Source: Deinococcus sp.
Lineage (GTDB): Bacteria > Deinococcota > Deinococci > Deinococcales > Deinococcaceae
Length of the DNA: 31,579 nucleotides
Direction: 5' to 3'
NCBI GenBank assembly: GCA_018260275.1
Contig: JAGLBK010000007.1
Span: 1 to 31,579 of the forward strand
The translations under genes were made by a program, and so were the position numbers. Shown here piece after piece: positions 8,113 through 16,820 of this stretch. Position 1 is the stretch's first letter. Each line of letters begins with the position of its first letter. The notes under the pieces were generated by a model. The model was not told where the DNA came from and did no database searches. It was given only the letters and a program-made list of their open reading frames with translations.

Positions 8113-9657
8113 TCAGTCGGCAGCGCTGGCGACACTGCCCGCGCCGGTCGCCAGCGACATGATGGCTTCCTGGGTAATGCCGGGGCGGCGCAGTTCTCCG
8201 GCGATGTGGCCCTCGCGCATCACGTAGATGCGGTCCGACAGGCCGATCACCTCGGGCAGCTCACTGGAAATGACCAGCACGGCGGCGCCCGAGTCGGCCA
8301 GCTGCCGGATGATGCGGTAGATCTCGGCCTTGGCCCCGATATCCACCCCGCGCGTCGGTTCGTCCAGAATGAGCAGTTTGGGTTCGATTGCCAGCCAGCG
8401 CCCCAGCAGCACCTTCTGCTGGTTGCCGCCCGACAGCCCTGAAACCAGCGCCGAGGGGCGCGACACCCGGATCGCCAGTTTCTTGATCATGTCCTGGGCA
8501 AATTTACCCACGGCCCCGTGCTGAAGCATGCCGCCCTGGGTAAAGCGCGGCAGCACGTTGACCGACAGGTTGTTGTCTACGGCCATCTGCAAAAACAGTC
8601 CCTGGCTCTTGCGGTCCTCGGGCACATAGGCGATTCCGGCCCGGATCGCGTCCAGCGGCGAGCGCACGTTCAGCGGCTGCCCCAGCAGTTTGACCGTGCC
8701 GCCCGTTTTGGCGTCGGCCCCGAAAATCAGGCGGGCCAGTTCGGTGCGGCCCGCGCCCACCACGCCCGAAAGCCCCACGATCTCGCCCGCCCGCACCTGC
8801 AAGCTGCACGGCTCGACCTTGGGGCGGCGCTCCAGGTTCTTGACTTCCAGCACGACCCCGCCCGCGTTGCCCGGCGGCCCGTCCTCGAACAGCTCCCCAA
8901 GGGGGCGGCCCACCATCAGCGCCACCAGTTTTTCGGGGCTGAGTTCGCCTTTGGTCAGGGTACCTACCGATTCACCGTCGCGCAGCACGGTCACGCGGTC
9001 GGCTAGGCGGTAGATCTCGTTCATGCGGTGGCTGATGTAGATGATCGCCATGCCCTGTGCCCGCAGCGTGTCCACGATGCCGAACAGCCGCTCGGTCTCG
9101 CGGTCCGAGAGCGCGGCGGTCGGCTCGTCCATGATGAGCACCTGTCCCTTGTAGACCAGTGAGCGGGCAATCTCGACCAGTTGCTGCTCGGCCACCGACA
9201 GCCGCCCCGCCGAGGTCGTGGGGGTAAACGTGGCCCCCAGACTCTTCAGGACTTCCTCGGCCCCCCGGTTCATGGCGGCGTAATCCACAAATGCGCCGTT
9301 GTGTGGTTCATTGCCCAGGAAAATGTTCTGCGCGACCGTCATGTTCGGGGCCACGCTGAGTTCCTGATAGATCAGGTTGACGCCGCGTGCCCGCGCCTCG
9401 ATAGGGCCGCTGGGTTTGAAGGGCTGTCCGCTGAGGGTCATCTCGCCGGTGTCGGCGTTGTGCACGCCCGCCAGCACCTTCATAAGGGTGCTTTTGCCCG
9501 CGCCGTTTTCGCCCATCAGGGCCAGAACCTGCCCCGGATAGGCCGTGATCGCCACGTTTTTCAGGGCGATGGTGCCGCCAAAACGCTTGGAAATGCCCCG
9601 CATCTCCAGAGCAGGCTGCTCGGTTGGGCCGGGCGTCGGTGCGCCTGTTGCCGTCAT
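8113..9657 (-). CDS. rbsA: Ribose-type sugar ABC transporter ATPase (tandem NBD)
   Basis: A 514-residue cytosolic ATPase with two fused ABC domains, as in RbsA/MglA/XylG. Domain 1 has Walker A GENGAGKS (residues 49-56), signature LSVAEQQLVEIAR and Walker B VLIMDEPTAALS. Domain 2 has the degenerate Walker A GVVGAGRTE typical of this family, then LSGGNQQKVLLGRWL and LLILDEPTRGVD. It powers the RbsC permease. The ATG at 9657 has GGAGG six bases upstream. The 172-bp gap to rbsB holds a terminator-like hairpin, so less ATPase than binding protein is expected. Confidence 0.96.
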   Translation of the reverse strand: MTATGAPTPGPTEQPALEMRGISKRFGGTIALKNVAITAYPGQVLALMGENGAGKSTLMKVLAGVHNADTGEMTLSGQPFKPSGPIEARARGVNLIYQELSVAPNMTVAQNIFLGNEPHNGAFVDYAAMNRGAEEVLKSLGATFTPTTSAGRLSVAEQQLVEIARSLVYKGQVLIMDEPTAALSDRETERLFGIVDTLRAQGMAIIYISHRMNEIYRLADRVTVLRDGESVGTLTKGELSPEKLVALMVGRPLGELFEDGPPGNAGGVVLEVKNLERRPKVEPCSLQVRAGEIVGLSGVVGAGRTELARLIFGADAKTGGTVKLLGQPLNVRSPLDAIRAGIAYVPEDRKSQGLFLQMAVDNNLSVNVLPRFTQGGMLQHGAVGKFAQDMIKKLAIRVSRPSALVSGLSGGNQQKVLLGRWLAIEPKLLILDEPTRGVDIGAKAEIYRIIRQLADSGAAVLVISSELPEVIGLSDRIYVMREGHIAGELRRPGITQEAIMSLATGAGSVASAAD

Positions 9658-9734
9658 GTGTTCCTCCAGGGTGCTGGTCTTATCAGAGTGCTGGTCTTGC
9701 CTGGGCGCTCAGGCCCAAGCAGTAAGCCCGAACA

Positions 9735-9783
9735 GTAAAAGGGGGGAGTGGTCAGGAGCGCTGACGCCGCCTGCCACTCCCCC
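9735..9783 (-). terminator. Intercistronic terminator/attenuator after rbsB
   Basis: On the minus strand GGGGGAGTGG (9783-9774) pairs with CCACTCCCCC (9751-9742). The stem is extended by CAGG/CCTG across one bulged base, and CTTTTACTG follows. It lies between rbsB and rbsA, a classical place for a partial terminator that makes the binding protein more abundant than the membrane components. Confidence 0.65.
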
Positions 9784-9829
9784 GCTGCTTGCCCCTGAAA
9801 CTCAGGGGGCTACCGGTCCTGCTCCCGGT

Positions 9830-10768
9830 TTACTTCGAGGACCAGCCCTTGTAGGTCGCCAGGTTCTGCGCGGTGATCAGCTTGGTCGGAATGAGTACGG
9901 TGGCCTGTGAGACCTTCTTGCCCTGCATCACGTCGTAGCCGACCTGCACGGCGCGGCCCGCCATGGTGAAGGGGTCCTGGGCAGCGGTCGCCTTGAACTG
10001 TGCGCCGGGAGCCTTCAGGGCCACTTCGGCGTCGGGCGCACCGTCGACGGAAGTGATGATGACCTTGCCACGGTTGGCCTGCTTGGCGGCCAGTTCCGCA
10101 CCGATGGCCGAGGGATCGTTGATGGCGAAGATGGCGTCGATGTTGGGGTAGGTGGTCAGCAGGTTCTGGCCGGTGGTCATGCCGCCGTCACGGCTGCCGC
10201 CCGCGTTCTGGTTGTCGCTGAGCACCTTGATGCCGGGGTTCTTGCTCAGCACCGACTTGCAGCCCTTGACGCGGTCCATCACGGCGGTCACGGGCGGCCC
10301 GTTGATGATGACCATGTTGCCCTTGCCCTTCATCTGATCGACGAGGTACTGGCAGGCCTGCTGTCCGGCCTGGACATTGTTGCTGGTCACGGTGGCATTC
10401 ACGCCGCCTTCAGCGCCCACGTCCACGGCCACGATGGTGATTCCGGCGGCGCGGGCCTTTTTCACGGCGGGCGCGATGCCTTTAGAGTCGGCGGCGTTCA
10501 GCACGATCATATCGACCTTCGAGGCGATGAACGTCTCGATCTGCGACACCTGGGTGTTCAGGTCGTAGCCGCTCGACACGACCGTCACCTTGGTCTTGGG
10601 GCCGCCGATCTTCTTCGCCATCGCTTCGGCACCCTTGCCGATCTGCACGAAGAAGGGGTTGCCCAGGTCGCCGACGGTTACGCCGACGGAAGTGAGGGAC
10701 TTGGCTCCGGCCTGTGAGACCGCGCCCAGCGACAGCAAAGAAGCCAGCATCAAAACGGGAATACGCAT
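9830..10768 (-). CDS. rbsB: Ribose-type periplasmic sugar-binding protein
   Basis: A 312-residue exported receptor of the periplasmic-binding-protein type 1 (RbsB-like) family. Residues 1-22 form a signal peptide (hydrophobic VLMLASLLSLGAV, probable cleavage after AGA). The mature part has the family hallmarks VTVGDLGNPFFVQIGKGAE, IDAIFAINDPSAIGAELA and VIITSVDGAPDA. It captures the sugar and hands it to RbsC/RbsA. It is the first gene of the sugar operon. The ATG at 10768 has GGAGG seven bases upstream. Its ligand is probably a pentose, hexose or polyol and cannot be assigned from sequence. Confidence 0.95.
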   Translation of the reverse strand: MRIPVLMLASLLSLGAVSQAGAKSLTSVGVTVGDLGNPFFVQIGKGAEAMAKKIGGPKTKVTVVSSGYDLNTQVSQIETFIASKVDMIVLNAADSKGIAPAVKKARAAGITIVAVDVGAEGGVNATVTSNNVQAGQQACQYLVDQMKGKGNMVIINGPPVTAVMDRVKGCKSVLSKNPGIKVLSDNQNAGGSRDGGMTTGQNLLTTYPNIDAIFAINDPSAIGAELAAKQANRGKVIITSVDGAPDAEVALKAPGAQFKATAAQDPFTMAGRAVQVGYDVMQGKKVSQATVLIPTKLITAQNLATYKGWSSK

Positions 10769-11092
10769 AATAAACCTCCGGAACAGTGCCCTTGAAAAGC
10801 AGCGTCCTTGAAAAACTGTGGGTGAGTTGTGGGTAAGGCGCAGTGTAAGCCCCCGGGGGCCAAATGAACAGAGTCGAACATGCTTGAACGCGGTTCACAC
10901 TTCCCTCAAATCTAGATAAGCCCGTGAGCAGCAGCCGGGGAAGGGAGACAAGACCAGCGTTACCGCTCCGGTTTCAGACGTGGGCGGGGGAGGTGGCCGC
11001 CAGCCTCAGCCGGGCAACAGGTCGGTCTGCTAGCATCGGTTCGCTCTCAACTTTTCAAACAGGTCTCTCCCGGAGGCCGGAGGTTTATACAT
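10769..11092. other. Divergent intergenic promoter region
   Basis: This 324-bp gap separates the sugar operon (minus) from the plus-strand binding-protein gene. It holds the ribosome sites of both genes, the phased GAAC array and palindrome described at 10842-10897, and TAGCAT (11031-11036) as a weak candidate -10 for the plus-strand gene without a recognisable -35. No further gene is seen. Confidence 0.6.
10842..10897 (-). promoter_or_regulatory. Candidate promoter and DeoR-type operator of the sugar operon
   Basis: Read on the minus strand, TACACT (10847-10842) is a plausible -10 about 75 bases before the rbsB start. Directly upstream are the perfect 12-bp palindrome GCCCCCGGGGGC (10849-10860) and, over the -35 position, a series of GAAC words (plus-strand sense) at 10866, 10876 and 10886, exactly 10 bp apart. 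The last forms the inverted repeat TGAACGCGGTTCA (10885-10897). No good -35 hexamer is present. Helically phased half-sites at a promoter are typical of DeoR-family operators. Confidence 0.5.
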
Positions 11093-12232
<1,140 letters not shown>

Positions 12233-12270
12233 TAAGTTTTTGGGTCGAGAAGTTAGCAATGACTCTTGAG

Positions 12271-12440
12271 CAATGGTTCGGACAGTTTCATAACTCAGGA
12301 CAGGGGAAATCTGAATTAAGCCGTGTGGAACGCAATCTGCGGTACCCCCCCCCCAACCTCCCCCGCAAGTGGGGAGGAGCTGAAAAGACCGTGGTTATCG
12401 CACTTTGAAGACCATAATTTCAAAACTGTCCGAAACATTG
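12271..12440. mobile_element. MITE-like element, copy 1 (170 bp)
   Basis: Its ends are 18-bp terminal inverted repeats, CAATGGTTCGGACAGTTT at the left and the complement of CAATGTTTCGGACAGTTT at the right (17/18). It has no coding capacity. Inside are a C10 tract (12345-12354) and the hairpin CCTCCCC-GGGGAGG (12357-12377). The outer parts match copy 2 at 14899-15108. No target-site duplication is evident. Confidence 0.8.
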
Positions 12441-12471
12441 TTTTGTTTAACCCGGCTGGAAGAAGCACGAA

Positions 12472-12510
12472 CAAAAAGCGGGGCCAGGAATTCAATATCC
12501 TGGCCCCGCT
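12472..12510 (-). terminator. Strong Rho-independent terminator
   Basis: A perfect 13-bp stem, AGCGGGGCCAGGA (12477-12489) with TCCTGGCCCCGCT (12498-12510), has an 8-base loop. On the minus strand it is followed by TTTTGT. It lies just after the stop of the hypothetical gene at 12528 and terminates that gene. Confidence 0.9.
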
Positions 12511-12527
12511 CGACTGCTGCCGCAAGC

Positions 12528-13064
12528 TCAGTGAATCGGTTCGATTTCCGAGAGTGAAGTCGAGGCCGAGTCGATGCGCTGTTGCCTCAGCTGACCGACT
12601 TCCCTGGCGTCCACGGCGTTCTGCGCCATGACGATGGTCTGGCACAGCAGCATCATGGAACCGCTGGTGCTGGCGGGCAGCGCCCGGATGTGGTCGGGGT
12701 ACAGAATCACGCCGCGCTGCCCGTCGGTCAGAATCAGAATGGCGTCGCTGACGAGCATCCCCGCGCTGTGCGGAAAAGCCCAGGCGCGGGCGCGGCAGGC
12801 CATCAGTTCGCTGCGCCAGGCGTCGGTGTCGCCCTGGGCCGCTGGCACCGGCTTGCCCGCTACTGGCGTGGGGGCGGCGTTGACCCAGTGCGTCAGCTCC
12901 TGCACCGTTTCCTGCACCAGATCGCCGTATTCGGGGCCAAGAGCGCCCAGCAGCCCCACCACCGCTTCACGCGGGGCTTTTCCGGCCTGCCAGGAGTAGA
13001 TCGTTTCCAGCAGGGAACCGGAGGTTATCCCCTGTCCCGGCGCTTCGTGTGGATCGTAAGTCAT
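12528..13064 (-). CDS. Hypothetical protein, 178 residues
   Basis: I do not recognise this protein. It starts MTYDPHEAPGQGITSG and has a predicted mixed helical N-terminal half (residues 16-55), a proline-rich linker (about residues 63-77), and a C-terminal half with the hydrophobic strand MLVSDAILILTDGQRGVILYP and a helix SGSMMLLCQTIVMAQNAV. There is no signal peptide or membrane segment. AGGAGG precedes two close ATGs. The first (13070) would be only two bases away and the second (13064) eight, so 13064 is preferred. A strong dedicated terminator follows, which supports a real monocistronic gene. It separates the sugar and pyrimidine clusters and has no obvious link to either. Confidence 0.7.
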   Translation of the reverse strand: MTYDPHEAPGQGITSGSLLETIYSWQAGKAPREAVVGLLGALGPEYGDLVQETVQELTHWVNAAPTPVAGKPVPAAQGDTDAWRSELMACRARAWAFPHSAGMLVSDAILILTDGQRGVILYPDHIRALPASTSGSMMLLCQTIVMAQNAVDAREVGQLRQQRIDSASTSLSEIEPIH

Positions 13065-13242
13065 GGTCATTCCCTCCTGCCCCCATGATAGACGCTGAAG
13101 CTGAGAGGCGACAGCCACATCAATGGATAATGACCTAAGTAGCTCCTGGCTACAGTTACGCGTGTCCGGGAAAAGCACCCAAACCCGCTCTGCAAGCAGC
13201 TCTACGAGTCCACTTCCGCCCAGAGCTACTTTTGTCTTCTCG

Positions 13243-13267
13243 CTCTGCTTCGCAGCTTTGCAAGTCC
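13243..13267 (-). repeat. Short dispersed repeat copy
   Basis: The complement of 13243-13266 matches the core of the extragenic repeat at 8014-8037 in 22 of 24 bases (shared AGCTGCGAAGCAGAG). It lies in the 285-bp gap between the hypothetical gene and the dehydrogenase gene, which otherwise shows no gene. Confidence 0.65.
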
Positions 13268-13292
13268 GCTCGGGGCGATGACCTAGTCATCA

Positions 13293-13321
13293 CCCGGCAG
13301 GTACTTACCTCACCTGCCGGG
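13293..13321 (-). terminator. Hairpin after the dehydrogenase gene
   Basis: A perfect 10-bp stem, CCCGGCAGGT (13293-13302) with ACCTGCCGGG (13312-13321), has a 9-base loop. It lies 29 bases past the stop of the minus-strand dehydrogenase gene. There is no T-run, so it may stabilise the transcript end or terminate weakly. Confidence 0.5.
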
Positions 13322-13349
13322 AAGTAGGCCAACGTGGTAGGAATCAGGC

Positions 13350-14861
13350 TCAGTGGGTGGTCGGGAAGCCCAGATCGACCACGCTGGTCGCTGGGTCGGG
13401 CCACTTGCTGGTGACGACCTTGGAACGGGTGAAGAACTTGATGCCCTCGGGGCCGTACATGTGGGTGTCGCCGAACAGGCTGGCCTTCCAGCCGCCGAAC
13501 GAGTAGTACGACACCGGCACCGGAATCGGCACGTTGATGCCGACCATGCCGACTTCCACGTCGAACTGGAACTGCCGCGCCGCGCCGCCGTCGCGGGTGA
13601 AGATGGCCGTGCCGTTGCCGTAGGGGTTGACGGCGATCATCTGCATGCCTTCTTCATAGCTGGCGGCGCGGGCCACGCACAGCACCGGCCCGAAGATTTC
13701 GTCGTCGTAGGCTTTCATGCCGGGCCTGACATGGTCAAGCAACGAGGCTCCCAGAAAAAAGCCGTCGCCCCCGAATTTATGCTCGCGTCCGTCCACGACC
13801 ACCGTCGCGCCCTGTTCCTGCGCCGATTGCACATAACCGGCTACCTTGTCGCGGTGTTCGCGGGTGATCAGCGGCCCCATCTCGTTTTCAGGCTGGTCGC
13901 CGGGGCCGATCTTGACCTTGGGAATGCGTTCCTTGATGGCCTCGACTAGTTTGTCGCCCGCGTCACCGACTGCCACTGCCACGCTGATCGCCATACAGCG
14001 CTCGCCCGCCGACCCGAAAGCTGCGCTGACCGCCGCGTCCGCCGCTGCGCCGATGTCGGCGTCCGGCAAGATCAGCATGTGGTTTTTTGCGCCGCCCAGA
14101 GCCTGTACGCGCTTGCCGAAGCTGGTGCCTTTTTCATAGATGTACTTGGCGATGGGCGTGCTGCCCACGAAGCTCACGGCGGCGATATCGGGATGCTCCA
14201 GAATGGCGTCCACCACTTCCTTATCACCGTGAACCACGTTCAGCACGCCATCGGGCAGCCCGGCTTCCTTTAGCAGGCTGGCGAGGAACATGGACGCCGA
14301 AGGGTCTTTCTCGCTGGGCTTAAGAATAAAGGTGTTTCCGCAGGCAATCGCGTTGCACAGCATCCACAGCGGCACCATCGCCGGAAAATTAAAAGGCGTG
14401 ATGCCCGCGACCACGCCGAGCGGCTGCTGAATGTTGTACACGTCGATGCCGGTACTGACCTGCTCGGAATACCCGCCCTTGAGCAGTTGACCCACCCCGC
14501 AGGCGAATTCCACGTTTTCCAGCCCGCGCGAGATTTCGCCCAGCGCGTCGGCGTGAACCTTGCCGTGTTCGGCGGTCAGAATGCGGGCCAGGTCGTGTTT
14601 GCGGTCATTCAGCAGCTCACGGAACTTGAACATGATGTTGGTGCGCGTGCTCAGCGAAGAGGCCCGCCACTTTTTGCCCGCTTCCTTGGCGACCTGTACG
14701 GCGGCCTTCAGCTCGTCGGCAGACGCCAGCGGCAGGGTCTTGGTGACCTGTCCGGTGGCGGGGTTGAACACGTTAGAGGTGCGGCCTCCGGACTGGCCGG
14801 GCTGTTCCTTGCCGCCGATCCAGTGGGTCAGGGCGATGGGTTTTTCGGTGGTGGTGGTCAT
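13350..14861 (-). CDS. mmsA: CoA-acylating (methyl)malonate-semialdehyde dehydrogenase
   Basis: A 503-residue aldehyde dehydrogenase of the MmsA/IolA branch. It converts malonate semialdehyde to acetyl-CoA, or methylmalonate semialdehyde to propionyl-CoA, with NAD and CoA. Diagnostic features are ITPFNFPAMVPLWM (residues 154-167), GGAKNHMLILPDAD with Asn260 at the position where hydrolytic aldehyde dehydrogenases carry the general-base Glu, and the catalytic Cys289 in GSAGERCM. It is the last step of uracil/thymine breakdown in this cluster. The ATG at 14861 has AAGGAG about ten bases upstream. The MITE-like element 14899-15108 separates it from the aminotransferase gene and carries a candidate promoter for it. 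The same enzyme could also serve valine or inositol breakdown, but the neighbours favour pyrimidines. Confidence 0.95.
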   Translation of the reverse strand: MTTTTEKPIALTHWIGGKEQPGQSGGRTSNVFNPATGQVTKTLPLASADELKAAVQVAKEAGKKWRASSLSTRTNIMFKFRELLNDRKHDLARILTAEHGKVHADALGEISRGLENVEFACGVGQLLKGGYSEQVSTGIDVYNIQQPLGVVAGITPFNFPAMVPLWMLCNAIACGNTFILKPSEKDPSASMFLASLLKEAGLPDGVLNVVHGDKEVVDAILEHPDIAAVSFVGSTPIAKYIYEKGTSFGKRVQALGGAKNHMLILPDADIGAAADAAVSAAFGSAGERCMAISVAVAVGDAGDKLVEAIKERIPKVKIGPGDQPENEMGPLITREHRDKVAGYVQSAQEQGATVVVDGREHKFGGDGFFLGASLLDHVRPGMKAYDDEIFGPVLCVARAASYEEGMQMIAVNPYGNGTAIFTRDGGAARQFQFDVEVGMVGINVPIPVPVSYYSFGGWKASLFGDTHMYGPEGIKFFTRSKVVTSKWPDPATSVVDLGFPTTH

Positions 14862-14898
14862 GGTTTGGTAGCTCCTTGTTTTTTCCAGTGCCTATACA

Positions 14899-15108
14899 CA
14901 ATGGTTCGGACAGTTTTATAACTCAGGGTAGGGGAAGTCTAAAATAAGCTGTGTGGGACGCAATCTGCGTTCCCCCCCTCGCTTCGCGCTCTGCGAGTCC
15001 CAACCTCTGCCAGGCAGCTCTAACGAGTCCCCCGCAGGTGGGGAGGAGCTAAAAACTTCGTGCTAGCCGCACTTTACAGAATGGGATTTAAAATCGTCCG
15101 AACCATTG
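14899..15108. mobile_element. MITE-like element, copy 2 (210 bp)
   Basis: The left end is CAATGGTTCGGACAGTTT. The right end is the complement of CAATGGTTCGGACGATTT, identical over the outer 13 bases. The flanks of the interior match copy 1 (ATAACTCAGG near the left end, GGGGAGGAGCT near the middle). Compared with copy 1 it carries about 45-55 extra bases (around 14979-15033) that include the dispersed GGACTCGCAGAGC-type repeat. No open reading frame and no clear target duplication are present. Confidence 0.8.
14915..14943 (-). promoter_or_regulatory. Outward-facing promoter at the MITE end, reading into mmsA
   Basis: On the minus strand TTTAGA (14943-14938) and TATAAA (14920-14915) are exactly 17 bp apart, matching the sigma-70 consensus at 4/6 and 5/6. 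Initiation would fall in the terminal repeat near 14908, giving a leader of about 47 bases before the mmsA ATG. The equivalent site in copy 1 is weaker (TTCAGA, 17 bp, TATGAA). Confidence 0.55.
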
Positions 15109-15255
15109 GAAGTCAGCGTTTTTGAAAGTGAGGTTTGGTGGCGAGCGATGGCGCTGTAAGCTTCGGCAAGACTTGGGGCGATACTTCGGGGTGATCGTAG
15201 GTCATTGGAGGCCAACGACACTCATCAGGCCAGTCCGTACTCTAGGGTCATTCGC

Positions 15256-16605
15256 TCAATCTGCGCCGACGGCCACCTTGCCGATCATTTCATCGACGAG
15301 GGCCAGACCTTCCTCGTACACGTCCAGGCCGTAGTCGAGTTCTTCTTTGGTTACGACCAGCGGCGGGCAAACGAAGGCCCAGTTGAAGCGGGTGTAGGCG
15401 TAGACGTGCTTGCTCTTGACGTGCGCCGCGAACCTGTTCATCTCCGGCGAGGTGCCGTTGAAGGGGGCCAGCGGTTCCTTGGTCTGCTTGTCCCTCACCA
15501 GCTCCAGCACGCTGAACAGGCCGATATAGCGCACGTCACCCACGCAGGCGTACCTTTTCTTCATGGCTTCGAGCCGCTGGCCGAGGTGCGCTCCCATTTC
15601 CAGCGTGTGCTCGAACAGGTTCTCGTCCTCGTAGACCTGCAAATTGGCGATGGCGGCGGCCAGAGACACCGGATGCCCGCTGTAGGTCAGGCCGCCCGCC
15701 AGAAAGTGATCCTCGAAGTACTGGGCGATCTTGTCGCTGACGATCACGGCCCCGAGCGGCATATACCCGCTGGTCAGGCCCTTGGCGCAGGTCACGATGT
15801 CGGGTTTGATGCCGTAGTGCTGGGTCGCCAGCCACTTGCCGGTGCGCCCGAAGCCGCTCATGACCTCGTCGTCGATCAGCAAGATGCCGTACTTGTCAAG
15901 GAGTGCCCGCAGGCGGGGGTAATAGTCGTCGGGCGGAATCAGGATACCGTTGCTGCCGGTAATACCCTCGACCAGCATGGCGGCGATAGTGTGCGGCCCT
16001 TCCATCTGAATGACTTCCTCGATGTGCGTGATGCAGCCGTCGGCCCACGCCTCGGCGCTGCCGCCCATCGGAGGGCGGTACATGTACGGGTCGAACACGC
16101 GCACGATGCCGGGAATGCCGGGTTCCACAGGCCAGCGCCGGGGGTCGCCCGAGGCGGTCATGCTGCCCATGGTCGCGCCGTGGTAGCTGCGGTAACGGGT
16201 CATAATCTTGTCGCGCCCGGTATACAGGCAGGCCATTTTCATGGCATTTTCATTGGCTTCACTGCCGCCCAGCGTAAAGAAACTCTTGGCAAGACCCGTG
16301 ACCTCGGCCAGCTTCTTGCCCAGCTTGGCCCGCACGTCGGTGGCGAAACTTGGCCCGGCGAAGCACATCTGGTCGACCTGATCCTTGATGGCTTGCATAA
16401 CCTTGGGGTGCTGGTGGCCCACGTTGATGTTGATGAGCTGCGAGGAAAAATCGAGCCAACGGTCACCGTTGCCGTCAAAGAAGTGGCTGCCCTGGCCACC
16501 GGTCATGTGAATGGGGCTGAGGGCGGCCTGGGCACTCCACGAAAACAGCGTGTAGTCGCGGTTCTCCTGAATAATCTGGGCAGAATCGGGATGTTTTTCT
16601 GGCAT
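15256..16605 (-). CDS. Class III omega-amino acid aminotransferase (beta-alanine/3-aminoisobutyrate)
   Basis: A 449-residue PLP-dependent aminotransferase of class III. The Schiff-base lysine is K275 in TCAKGLTSGYMPLGA, and the PLP-ring Asp is D246 in DDEVMSGFGRTG. TLGGSEANENAMK (residues 111-123) and YRSYHGAT (138-145) bind the phosphate and ring. In this context it should transaminate beta-alanine or 3-aminoisobutyrate, the products of the N-carbamoyl amidohydrolase, to the semialdehydes used by MmsA. Taurine- or other omega-amino acid:pyruvate activity is possible for this family. The ATG at 16605 has GGGAGG nine bases upstream. The gene is separated from the PucR gene by 283 bp and likely has its own promoter. 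Confidence 0.9.
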   Translation of the reverse strand: MPEKHPDSAQIIQENRDYTLFSWSAQAALSPIHMTGGQGSHFFDGNGDRWLDFSSQLININVGHQHPKVMQAIKDQVDQMCFAGPSFATDVRAKLGKKLAEVTGLAKSFFTLGGSEANENAMKMACLYTGRDKIMTRYRSYHGATMGSMTASGDPRRWPVEPGIPGIVRVFDPYMYRPPMGGSAEAWADGCITHIEEVIQMEGPHTIAAMLVEGITGSNGILIPPDDYYPRLRALLDKYGILLIDDEVMSGFGRTGKWLATQHYGIKPDIVTCAKGLTSGYMPLGAVIVSDKIAQYFEDHFLAGGLTYSGHPVSLAAAIANLQVYEDENLFEHTLEMGAHLGQRLEAMKKRYACVGDVRYIGLFSVLELVRDKQTKEPLAPFNGTSPEMNRFAAHVKSKHVYAYTRFNWAFVCPPLVVTKEELDYGLDVYEEGLALVDEMIGKVAVGAD

Positions 16606-16702
16606 GGTGTGGCCCTCCCTGGGGCGGTACGCGAATAAGATGAAGTGAAGCGGAAATGGGCGGTAGGGTTTCAGTTTAAGCCGTTCTACACGCGTTTGCC
16701 AG

Positions 16703-16715
16703 AGACAGACTGTCT
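16703..16715. promoter_or_regulatory. Perfect palindrome upstream of the aminotransferase gene
   Basis: AGACAGACTGTCT is a 6-1-6 inverted repeat about 100 bases before the aminotransferase start, in a locally AT-richer stretch where a promoter would be expected. It is a candidate operator, perhaps for the adjacent PucR-type regulator. No other gene in the cluster shows the same sequence by eye. Confidence 0.35.
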
Positions 16716-16820
16716 AATAAAAATTCCGATTGATTCGGTGCAGTTCCGAAGTAATCCGAGCGGATGCGAGTAGGAACAGAAAAGGATTTCGCGGTATGGA
16801 GCCGCAGGCGGTGCTGTCTT

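Larger units (their letters stand above)
14862..15255. other. Intergenic region dominated by a MITE-like element
   Basis: Of these 394 bp, 210 are the MITE-like copy 2. The 147 bp between it and the aminotransferase stop (15109-15255) show no gene, no clear hairpin and no recognisable promoter. Confidence 0.7.

Noticed and set aside
214..10768. AI-2 (Lsr) uptake and processing operon
   Set aside because: FGGY kinase, DhnA-type aldolase and sugar ABC genes resemble Lsr, but there is one permease rather than two, no LsrG, and the kinases look like xylulokinases.
12345..12354. C10 tract as a phase-variation switch
   Set aside because: It lies in a non-coding MITE-like element and not within a gene or an evident promoter.
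15205..16638. 477-codon plus-strand frame opposite the aminotransferase gene
   Set aside because: Antisense shadow of a well-supported PLP enzyme; low-complexity composition.
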